6,680 bases of DNA from Alphaproteobacteria bacterium (lineage in GTDB: Bacteria > Pseudomonadota > Alphaproteobacteria > UBA8366 > JADFVY01). Below, one piece after another: positions 1 to 5,321 of the stretch. The DNA lies in the NCBI GenBank assembly GCA_029881615.1, contig JAOUMF010000126.1, positions 1 through 6,680 on the forward strand, given 5' to 3'. A program made the translations under genes and the position numbers. Below the pieces are notes generated by a model. That model ran no database searches and was not told the DNA's origin. It worked only from the letters and a program-made list of their open reading frames with translations. The stretch's first letter is position 1. Each line of letters starts with the position of its first letter.

Positions 1-289
1 GATGGACGATGCGCTGAGCCGGTATCTGCCGGAATCGGCGCGCGCGCCCAATTTCGGCGGCACCAGCGTGTGGGTGCGCGGCCCCGAGGGGCTGGATGCG
101 GCCGTGCTGGCGCGGCAAGCGCTGGAAGAGGGCATCGTCATCGAGCCCGGCCATGTGAATTTCGCCGCCGGGGCCGGGCCGGGTAACTTTTTCAGGCTTG
201 GTTTTTCGGCGATTCCGGAAGAGCGGATCGAGCCGGGTATCCGCCTGCTCGCCGACCTGATTCACGGCGGCAAGGGCGGAAGAGGGTAG
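1..289 (+). CDS. C-terminal end of a PLP-fold (MocR-type) transcriptional regulator, partial
   Basis: The 5' part of this gene lies outside the window; the first complete codon is at 2 and the gene ends at a TAG at 287-289. The visible 95 residues match the small C-terminal domain of fold-type I aminotransferases as found in GntR/MocR regulators: a GG-S-WV stretch near residues 19-24, a GLDA helix start, the 'GIVIEPG' strand, and 'FFRLGFS' followed by an ERIEPGI helix. The arginine in FRLGFS is the residue that in the family binds the substrate carboxylate. Family members have an N-terminal winged-helix DNA-binding domain, which would be upstream and cannot be seen, so a plain class I/II aminotransferase is the alternative. 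MocR proteins commonly control neighbouring genes for amino-acid or amine metabolism, so control of the AcnX cluster 124 bases downstream is plausible but unproven. The ATG at 2 is an internal methionine, not a start. Confidence 0.8.
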   Translation, partial: MDDALSRYLPESARAPNFGGTSVWVRGPEGLDAAVLARQALEEGIVIEPGHVNFAAGAGPGNFFRLGFSAIPEERIEPGIRLLADLIHGGKGGRG

Positions 290-317
290 CGCGGTCTGGC
301 GCAGTCGATTTGATCGG

Positions 318-377
318 GTTGGCCCTAACGCCGGTCGGCTGGTTTCGAAAGAATTGGTTGGCTGGCACCGATATAGT
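318..377 (+). promoter_or_regulatory. Candidate control region ahead of the AcnX cluster
   Basis: The 124 bases between the regulator gene and the AcnX gene contain a TATAGT hexamer at 372-377, one mismatch from a sigma-70 -10 box, without a convincing -35 box at the usual distance. Three copies of GTYGGC lie upstream: GTTGGC at 318-323, GTCGGC at 334-339 and GTTGGC at 357-362. The last two extend to a 14-base match (10 identities) with a repeat distance of 23 bases, about two helical turns. Direct repeats near a promoter are a typical arrangement for MocR regulators. This is pattern reading only; the repeats are short and the region is G-rich. Confidence 0.25.
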
Positions 378-413
378 ATGCGTGGAATGGGTTAAAAAAA
401 CTGGGGGAAGGTC

Positions 414-1661
414 ATGCGTCTGACGGATTATGAACAGGCCATGCTGGCCGGAAAATTCGGTGAACCGCGAAGGCGGGCGCTGGAACAGCAGATCAAGGTC
501 GGCCGGTTCTTCGATGCCGAGGATTTTGTAGAAATCGCCCAGGTCCATCTGATGGCCGACACCGAATCGCTGGGCGAGGCGGGCGTGGCCTGGCTGGAGG
601 AACTGGCGTCGTTCCCCGAGGAAGAACGCAAGGTGCGCGTGCCCACGGTTACCGACCCGCGCGGCGTCGATTTCGACGCCTATAAGCGGCTCGGCCAGCA
701 GGATGCCTGGGCGGCTCTGGAACAACGGGCCATCGACGCCTTCACGGCGATGCATTTCCTGATGACCGATACCTGCATCAACTACCAGACCATCTTCCCG
801 CCGGCCTTTGGCGAACATGTCGCCTTTGGGGATACGGGATCGACGATCTATGCGAACTCGGTCTGCGGCGCGCGCAGCAATTTCGAGGGCGGGCCGTCGG
901 CGCTGGCCGCGGCGCTGACCGGCCGCACGCCCCGGTATGGCGCCCATCTGGATAGCGGTCGCAAGGGCACCCATCGTTTCGTGGTCAAAGACAGACCGAA
1001 AACCCTTAGCGACTGGGGCGCGCTGGGCGGCGTTGTGGGCCGCGCCACCGGGTCTTACTGGACGGTCCCGGTGCTTGAAGGTATCGAAGGGGCGCCGACT
1101 TCCGATGAACTGAAGCATTTCGGCGCCGCGCTGGCCAGCTATGGCTCGGTGCCGCTGTTCCATATGATCGGGGTGACACCCGAAGCGCATGATCGGGGCG
1201 ACGTATTCGACGGCCCAATGCCCGATCCGAAAACTATCGGCCAGGCCGACATCGATACATTCTACGAAGGGTTCGGCCTGCATGAGGACGGCGTGGACGT
1301 TGTGGTGTTCGCGGCGCCCCAGCAGTCGCTGGTGGAAATGCAGGCGCTGGCCGGCCTGTTGAAGGGGCGCAAGATCAGCGACAGAACCACGTTGATCGCC
1401 GCGACCTCGCCCGAAATCAAGTCCGCTTGCGATCGGCTTGGCCTGACCGCGACCATCGAGGAAGCCGGCGGTATCGTGCTGAAGGGCGTCTGCTTCTATC
1501 AGATGTATGCCCGCGAAATCGGCGAGGCCAATGGCTGGAAGCGGTTGCTCACCAATTCGGCCAAGCTGGCCAATATTATCGCGGGCTATGGCTACGAGCC
1601 CGTACTGGCGCCGATGGGCAAATGTATCGACGCGGCCTGTGCCGGGAGGATGAGCAAATGA
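414..1661 (+). CDS. Aconitase X catalytic (large) subunit, DUF521 family
   Basis: This 415-residue protein is the catalytic subunit of a two-chain aconitase X enzyme, a cytoplasmic Fe-S hydro-lyase of the aconitase superfamily. Diagnostic stretches are 'MTDTCINY' (117-124), 'GEHVAF' (133-138), 'YANSVCGARSNFEGGPSALA' (146-165), 'HMIGVTPEA' (250-258) and the C-terminal 'TNSAKLA...MGKCIDAACAG' (380-411). Cys121, Cys360 and Cys404 sit where family members hold the Fe-S cluster. The start is supported by a strong GGGGGAAGG ribosome site at 403-411. The gene overlaps the swivel-subunit gene by an ATGA junction, so the two are translationally coupled. Characterised AcnX enzymes dehydrate cis-3-hydroxy-L-proline (bacteria) or mevalonate 5-phosphate (archaea). 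Here residues 139-143 read GDTGS, whereas I recall an ESS-type sequence in those enzymes, and there is an extra Cys151. Family assignment is strong; the substrate is unknown. Confidence 0.93.
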   Translation: MRLTDYEQAMLAGKFGEPRRRALEQQIKVGRFFDAEDFVEIAQVHLMADTESLGEAGVAWLEELASFPEEERKVRVPTVTDPRGVDFDAYKRLGQQDAWAALEQRAIDAFTAMHFLMTDTCINYQTIFPPAFGEHVAFGDTGSTIYANSVCGARSNFEGGPSALAAALTGRTPRYGAHLDSGRKGTHRFVVKDRPKTLSDWGALGGVVGRATGSYWTVPVLEGIEGAPTSDELKHFGAALASYGSVPLFHMIGVTPEAHDRGDVFDGPMPDPKTIGQADIDTFYEGFGLHEDGVDVVVFAAPQQSLVEMQALAGLLKGRKISDRTTLIAATSPEIKSACDRLGLTATIEEAGGIVLKGVCFYQMYAREIGEANGWKRLLTNSAKLANIIAGYGYEPVLAPMGKCIDAACAGRMSK

Positions 1662-2068
1662 GCGATCGTATTGTCAAAGCCCATGTGGGAATTGGTTCGC
1701 CCGTCACGGCAACGGCGCTGGTCGCCAGTGACGATTTCAGCGCCCGCTACGATCTGGATCGTCTTGAAGGCGTGTTCTCGCGGCCGGCGCACAAGCTGTG
1801 CGGCGAATCCTATGTGGATAAGATCCTGGTGCTGAATACCGCCAAGGGCGGGGTCGCCACCGCCTGGATGCTGTACGAGATGAAATCGCGCGGCATGGCG
1901 CCGGCGGCGCTGCTGCTGAACGCCGCCAATCCGATCATGGCGCAGGGCGCCGCCCTGGCCGATCTGCCCTTCATGGACCGGTTCGAGACGGACATCACGG
2001 CCGCGATCAAGAATGGCGACCGGGTTACCGTCGATCCGGTTGCCGGAACGGTCACCATTCACGGCTGA
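1658..2068 (+). CDS. Aconitase X swivel (small) subunit, DUF126 family
   Basis: This 136-residue protein is the swivel-domain partner of the preceding subunit; in other bacteria the two may be fused into one chain. The start is the ATG of the ATGA overlap with the upstream stop, preceded by GGGAGGA at 1644-1650, seven bases away. The reading frame stays open further upstream, but that extension lies inside the large-subunit gene and is not needed. Family features are 'GVFSRPAHKLCGESYVDKIL' (38-57), the 'LYEM..RGMAPAALLLN' region (72-88), 'NPIMAQGAALADLPFMDRF' (91-109) and a final short beta stretch ending VTIHG. The loop that in family members reads like RGSS and supplies the catalytic serine reads KGGV here (63-66). 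The protein is otherwise full length and undamaged, so this looks like a diverged subfamily rather than a decayed gene. Substrate unknown. Confidence 0.9.
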   Translation: MSDRIVKAHVGIGSPVTATALVASDDFSARYDLDRLEGVFSRPAHKLCGESYVDKILVLNTAKGGVATAWMLYEMKSRGMAPAALLLNAANPIMAQGAALADLPFMDRFETDITAAIKNGDRVTVDPVAGTVTIHG

Positions 2069-2099
2069 TGATTACGGACCACGGGGACGATATCCGATA

Positions 2100-2861
2100 A
2101 TGGCATGGATTGGCGCGGCGACCGGACTGGACCTGCTGTCGCTGATGTTTTGCATGACGGCGGTTCTGGTGGCGGCGGTTATTCGCGGATTCAGCGGCTT
2201 CGGCCTGTCGGCGCTGGTGGTCAGCAGCATTTCGCTGGTATTGCCGCCGGCCGAAATCGTGCCGATGACGCTGTTGCTGGAAACCGTGGCCAGCCTGCGC
2301 ATGCTGCCGGCGGTGCGTCATGACCTGGACTGGAAGATCATGGGCGGGTTGGTGGCCGGCGCGGTTCCGGCCGTTCCCGCGGGGGCCTGGCTGCTGGCCA
2401 GCCTGCCGGATTCGGCGATGCGTGGCGTGATTTCCCTGCTGGTACTGGGCGCCAGCCTGATGGTGTGGCGGGGCCTTGTTTTTCGCCGCGCGCCGGGTCT
2501 TGCCGCGCATGGCGCAACGGGTGCGGTTTCCGGCGGGATGTTCGGGGCCGCGGCGATCGGTGGTCTACCGGTGGTCCTGTATTTGCTCGCCGGGTCGGTG
2601 CCGGCCGCGACCACGCGCGCCGTATTGACGCTTTATTTGATGTTGATGGGGCTTTACGGCGCGGCGGTGACCGGCGCCTTCGGGCTGTTATCAGTCGAAA
2701 GCCTGTGGCGGGTTATTTTGTTCCTGCCGCCGCTGTTTCTGGGCGTGGCGATTGGCGGCCGGAAGTTTGCCGGCGCGGATCCCGATTCCTATCGGCGTTT
2801 CACTTTGGTATTGCTGGTGCTGTTGGCTACCGCCGGGCTGGTTCGTGCGGTATTCGGATAA
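2100..2861 (+). CDS. TauE/SafE-family membrane permease
   Basis: This 253-residue, very hydrophobic protein belongs to the TauE/SafE (former DUF81) family of inner-membrane transporters, whose members have been linked to movement of sulfite, sulfoacetate and other organic anions. The N-terminal half carries 'RGFSGFGLSALV' (29-40), the family's glycine-rich motif, followed by 'LPPAEIVPMTLLLETVASL' (48-66). The second half repeats a similar pattern at 'GAVSGGMFGAAAIGGLP' (141-157). About seven or eight membrane segments can be drawn, roughly at 11-28, 35-68, 79-101, 107-127, 138-165, 171-195, 201-222 and 234-250. I chose the ATG at 2100, which gives a typical length and a short N-terminus before the first membrane segment; the ribosome site (GGGGA, 2083-2087) is rather far away at 12 bases. 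It starts 31 bases after the swivel-subunit gene, so co-transcription is likely. The transported compound cannot be read from sequence. Confidence 0.88.
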   Translation: MAWIGAATGLDLLSLMFCMTAVLVAAVIRGFSGFGLSALVVSSISLVLPPAEIVPMTLLLETVASLRMLPAVRHDLDWKIMGGLVAGAVPAVPAGAWLLASLPDSAMRGVISLLVLGASLMVWRGLVFRRAPGLAAHGATGAVSGGMFGAAAIGGLPVVLYLLAGSVPAATTRAVLTLYLMLMGLYGAAVTGAFGLLSVESLWRVILFLPPLFLGVAIGGRKFAGADPDSYRRFTLVLLVLLATAGLVRAVFG

Positions 2862-2884
2862 AGCGGAATGACAGGATCCTGCCG

Positions 2885-3802
2885 ATGTTGAGCAAATTAC
2901 CTTTCGAATTTCCCGGCTATCTTACCCGGCTGGCAGCGGGATTGCCGCCGCTGCCCATGGCTGTCGTCGGGGCGGGCCACCCCCTGGTGATGGACAGCGC
3001 AAGGCGGGCGATGGAAGCAGGTTTCATCGCGCCTGTTCTGATCGGTGACGCGGATGAAATAGCCGCGGCCGCGGGCGAGGCGGGATGGGATATCGCCGGT
3101 ATTCGCGTGGTTGCCAGCGCGGGCGAGGCAGAGGCTGCGCAAATCGCGGCGGCGCTGGCGCGCAACGGCGAGGTGGCGGCACTGATGAAGGGGCATGTTC
3201 ATACCGATACGCTGATGCGCGCGATCTTGACGCGCAGTGCCGGCCTGCGGACCGATCGGCGGGTTAGCCATGTTTTCCATATGACGATTCCCGGCCGCGA
3301 TCGGGTCATGCATATTACCGACGCGGCGGTGAATGTGCATCCGGGAGTGGCGGAAAAGCTGGATATCTTGTCGAATGCGGTCGAACTGGCCCAAAAACTC
3401 GGCATGACGGAACCGAAGGTGGCCTTGTTATCGGGTGCGGAAACGGTCAATCCGTCGATGCCCTCCAGCGTCGAGGCGGACGAAGTCGTGCGGCGGGCCA
3501 ACAATGGCGGGGTAAAGGGCGCTATCGTCGATGGTCCGTTCGGTTTCGACAATGCGGTATCGCCTGAGGCGGCAAGGATCAAGGGCGTGGACAGTCCGGT
3601 CGCGGGGCAGGCCGATATTCTGGTGGTGCCGAATCTGGAGGCCGGAAATTTCCTGTTCAAGCAGATGGTCTATTTCATGAGCGCTACCGCGGCCGGTATC
3701 GTCATGGGTGCAAAGGTGCCAGTGGTGTTGACCTCGCGCGCCGACCCGCCGGAGGCCCGCCTGGCCGCCGCCGCCATCGCGTCGATCATCGGCAGGCAAT
3801 AA
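2885..3802 (+). CDS. Phosphate acetyl/butyryltransferase-like enzyme, stand-alone
   Basis: This 305-residue protein is a phosphotransacylase of the PTA/PTB family, which moves an acyl group between CoA and phosphate in the cytoplasm. Family stretches are 'LMKGHVHTDTLMRAIL' (100-115), 'LRTDRRVSHVF' (121-131), 'ITDAAVNVHP' (144-153), 'KVALLSGAETVNPSMPSS' (178-195), 'GAIVDGPFGFDNAVS' (212-226) and 'SPVAGQADILVVPNLEAGN' (237-255), ending with 'GAKVPVVLTSRAD' (275-287). It most resembles the C-terminal half of the bifunctional enoyl-CoA hydratase/phosphate acetyltransferase proteins, but the N-terminal MaoC hydratase domain is absent. The start at 2885 has AGGA at 2873-2876 eight bases away; an open frame further upstream merely overlaps the permease gene. 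It lies 23 bases after the permease gene. No acetate or butyrate kinase gene follows, although PTA/PTB genes are often paired with one. The acyl group is unknown. Confidence 0.9.
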   Translation: MLSKLPFEFPGYLTRLAAGLPPLPMAVVGAGHPLVMDSARRAMEAGFIAPVLIGDADEIAAAAGEAGWDIAGIRVVASAGEAEAAQIAAALARNGEVAALMKGHVHTDTLMRAILTRSAGLRTDRRVSHVFHMTIPGRDRVMHITDAAVNVHPGVAEKLDILSNAVELAQKLGMTEPKVALLSGAETVNPSMPSSVEADEVVRRANNGGVKGAIVDGPFGFDNAVSPEAARIKGVDSPVAGQADILVVPNLEAGNFLFKQMVYFMSATAAGIVMGAKVPVVLTSRADPPEARLAAAAIASIIGRQ

Positions 3803-3912
3803 CCCGCTTTTTTAATCGGATAATGTATTTCGCCTTTAGTGATTTTTAACGGGTTGAGTCTACCCTGCTGCATCTTTCATCGGTTCCGCTTTTTTGCAGG
3901 GGTATATTGAAG

Positions 3913-4590
3913 ATGCGCAAAATTATTTCAGTTATTGCCGTTTCTCTCGGGGTCGCGTCGGTTGCTACCCCCGCGAAGGCGGATATCGCGGCTGGCGTTG
4001 GTGTCAGCACGCTGGGCTACGGGGTCCATGTTGCGACCTCGTTCACGGATTTCATCGCCATTCGCGCCAACGTCAATTTCGGCGATATGGACGTTCCCGG
4101 CGTGGATATGTTCGGCAGCACGTTCGGCGGGATCGATTACGATCTGGATGCCAGCTTCGGCACCTACGGCCTGCTGGCTGATTTCCATCCGATGGCCTTG
4201 TCGCCGATCGGCGCCGGCCTCGTGGTTTCGGGCGGGATCTACTACAACAACAACAAATTCACGCTGACGGCGGATGTGCCGGTCAGCACGACCATCGGTG
4301 GTTACACTTTGACCAGTTCCGCCCGGGTTATCAGCGAATTCAGCTCCGATTCGAAGTGGTCGCCTTATCTGGGAATGGGCTATGACGGTACTTTCCAGGG
4401 CTTCGTTCCGGTCAGCTTCTTCCTTACCGGGGGAGTTCTGTTCCAGGGTAGCCCCAGCGTTACGATCACTGAGTCTACGGGGCTGGCGAGTGCGGCTGAT
4501 CTAGCCGCCGAGGCGGCGCAACTCGAGTCCGACGCGTCCTCCCTGAAATATTATCCGGTTATCGCCATGGGCGTGACGATCAGCTTCTGA
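3913..4590 (+). CDS. Small outer-membrane beta-barrel protein
   Basis: This 225-residue protein has a clear Sec signal peptide: a basic start (MRK), a hydrophobic stretch at 4-18 and an AKA cleavage site after residue 23. The mature part, about 202 residues and free of cysteine, alternates polar and hydrophobic residues in glycine- and aromatic-rich strands and ends in phenylalanine, the usual outer-membrane insertion signal. It resembles proteobacterial barrel proteins of about 220 residues that share 'YNNNKFTL'-like (111-118), 'PYLGMGY' (151-157) and 'GVLFQGSPSV' (174-183) stretches; an eight-stranded barrel is likely. Between the last strands lies an alanine/glutamate-rich helical segment (192-211), which recurs in these relatives. 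The ATG at 3913 is preferred over a TTG six bases earlier because AGGGG at 3898-3902 is better spaced from the ATG. It has its own terminator, and the 110-base gap from the transacylase gene suggests a separate unit. Function unknown. Confidence 0.85.
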   Translation: MRKIISVIAVSLGVASVATPAKADIAAGVGVSTLGYGVHVATSFTDFIAIRANVNFGDMDVPGVDMFGSTFGGIDYDLDASFGTYGLLADFHPMALSPIGAGLVVSGGIYYNNNKFTLTADVPVSTTIGGYTLTSSARVISEFSSDSKWSPYLGMGYDGTFQGFVPVSFFLTGGVLFQGSPSVTITESTGLASAADLAAEAAQLESDASSLKYYPVIAMGVTISF

Positions 4591-4613
4591 TCGCGGCCTT
4601 TACGGTTATCATG

Positions 4614-4644
4614 ACGGGGCGGCTTCGGGCCGCCCCGTTTTTTT
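4614..4644 (+). terminator. Intrinsic terminator after the barrel-protein gene
   Basis: A perfect 10-base-pair stem pairs ACGGGGCGGC (4614-4623) with GCCGCCCCGT (4629-4638) around a TTCGG loop, followed by seven T residues from 4638 to 4644. It lies 23 bases after the stop codon of the barrel-protein gene and separates it from the clpS-clpA operon. This is the only strong rho-independent terminator I can see in the window. Confidence 0.93.
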
Positions 4645-4989
4645 GTGGTTCGCTAAATCGGAGAAATCTTTTTGCGTTTTACAGCCGGTAGTTAAAATTA
4701 GTTGACTACGTGCGTTGCGTCACTCACTTGCCGCCGATGCCGGGTCACGGAAAATTCCGGTTGGGTGGCGCGATCGCTCCTTCATGCCGGAAAGGGCGCG
4801 CATAATTCAGCAATTTCGACCCCCGCAATATCTTTCCGCCGGCCCTTGGGCGGCTGTATCGGGCGCGCGCGCTTCCAGCGATCTATGGCCCAATTCTTGC
4901 AATATTTAAGATAACTCTGTTTCCACCCCTTTTCTCGGGCCGCTATAATCCAATATAATCGGTGGAGTGGTAGCAATCGGGTTTACGGA
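4645..4989. other. Non-coding stretch between terminator and clpS
   Basis: These 345 bases carry no convincing gene on either strand; short open frames here lack ribosome sites and family features. The first part (to about 4710) and the last part (from about 4890) are AT-rich, with a GC-rich middle. The middle holds two small inverted repeats: CGGAA-AA-TTCCG at 4748-4759 and CCGCC/GGCGG at 4836-4853 with an eight-base loop. Neither is followed by a T-run, so neither is a terminator. The sequence ATGCCGG occurs at 4738 and again at 4785. The 3' end holds the candidate clpS promoter. A small regulatory RNA or a long leader cannot be excluded, but nothing specific supports one. Confidence 0.6.
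4920..4959 (+). promoter_or_regulatory. Candidate clpS-clpA promoter with tandem -10 boxes
   Basis: Two perfect TATAAT hexamers lie at 4944-4949 and 4954-4959, ten bases apart, within a repeated TATAATC. TTTCCA at 4920-4925 matches four of six bases of a -35 box, 18 bases before the first hexamer. The second hexamer has no clear -35 box. Transcription would begin about 25-35 bases before the clpS start codon. Perfect -10 boxes stand out in this GC-rich sequence, but there is no experimental support. Confidence 0.5.
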
Positions 4990-5316
4990 ATGGCCGACAA
5001 GGATCGCAACGGCGGAAACGAACCAGGCACGGGGGTTGTCGTGCGCCCGCGCGCGAAAACCAAGAAGCCGTCCATGTACAAGGTCCTCATGCTGAATGAC
5101 GATTATACGCCTATGGCGTTCGTTGTTGACGTACTGGAAAGGTTTTTCGGTAAGAGTATAGAGGAGGCGAACAGAATCATGTGGCATGTCCATAACCGGG
5201 GGGTCGGCATATGCGGCGTGTTCACATACGAGATCGCCGAGACGAAAGTGAACCTGGTCATGGACTTTGCACAGGAAAATGGCCACCCACTGCAATGTAC
5301 GCTTGAAAAGGAATGA
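4990..5316 (+). CDS. clpS: ATP-dependent Clp protease adaptor ClpS
   Basis: ClpS is the cytoplasmic N-end-rule adaptor: it binds proteins bearing bulky N-terminal residues and hands them to the ClpA unfoldase of the ClpAP protease. The 108-residue protein has the usual flexible, charged N-terminus (about 1-26) and a complete core: '[19 protein letters not shown]' (35-53), '[21 protein letters not shown]' around 66-86, and the C-terminal '[10 protein letters not shown]'. Asn36, Asp37 and Asp38 correspond to the acidic pocket that holds the substrate amino group, Met42 to the gatekeeper and His68 to the pocket histidine of characterised ClpS proteins. The ATG at 4990 has only a weak ribosome site, but no other start fits better and the N-terminal length is normal. 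clpA begins five bases after the stop codon, the usual alphaproteobacterial order. Confidence 0.97.
   Translation: MADKDRNGGNEPGTGVVVRPRAKTKKPSMYKVLMLNDDYTPMAFVVDVLERFFGKSIEEANRIMWHVHNRGVGICGVFTYEIAETKVNLVMDFAQENGHPLQCTLEKE
5309..5312 (+). promoter_or_regulatory. Ribosome binding site that decides the clpA start
   Basis: AGGA at 5309-5312, inside the end of clpS, lies nine bases before the GTG at 5322 but directly against the in-frame ATG at 5313. The spacing therefore favours GTG as the clpA start. The resulting protein begins [10 protein letters not shown], as ClpA proteins of related bacteria do. Confidence 0.6.
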
Positions 5317-5321
5317 CTGGA

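Noticed and set aside
363..377. Sigma-54-like promoter around TGGCAC
   Set aside because: TGGCAC fits the -24 element, but the -12 position reads GT instead of GC and no TTGC is present.
192..1283. Long antisense open frame (363 codons) across the AcnX large-subunit gene
   Set aside because: It mirrors the GC-rich codon pattern of the + strand gene, has low-complexity Arg/His/Gln-rich content, and matches no family I recognise.
1427..1657. Possible N-terminal extension of the swivel subunit
   Set aside because: It lies entirely within the large-subunit gene in another frame; the ATG at 1658 has a good ribosome site and gives the usual DUF126 length.
2465..2884. Possible N-terminal extension of the phosphotransacylase
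   Set aside because: The open frame overlaps the permease gene out of frame, translates to Arg/Gly-rich shadow sequence, and the ATG at 2885 has a good ribosome site and normal family length.
3801..3855. Terminator after the phosphotransacylase gene (AACCCG with CGGGTT, and a run of six T)
   Set aside because: The two arms are only six bases long and more than 40 bases apart, and the T-run is inside the loop rather than after the stem.
4770..4777. GCGATCGC palindrome
   Set aside because: A single copy of a common GC-rich palindrome with no partner sites in the window; no function can be supported.
4702..4914. Small open frame in the gap before clpS
   Set aside because: It starts at a TTG with no ribosome site, has no recognisable family features, and its composition differs from the neighbouring genes. 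The overlapping minus-strand frame at 4782-4976 fails for the same reasons.
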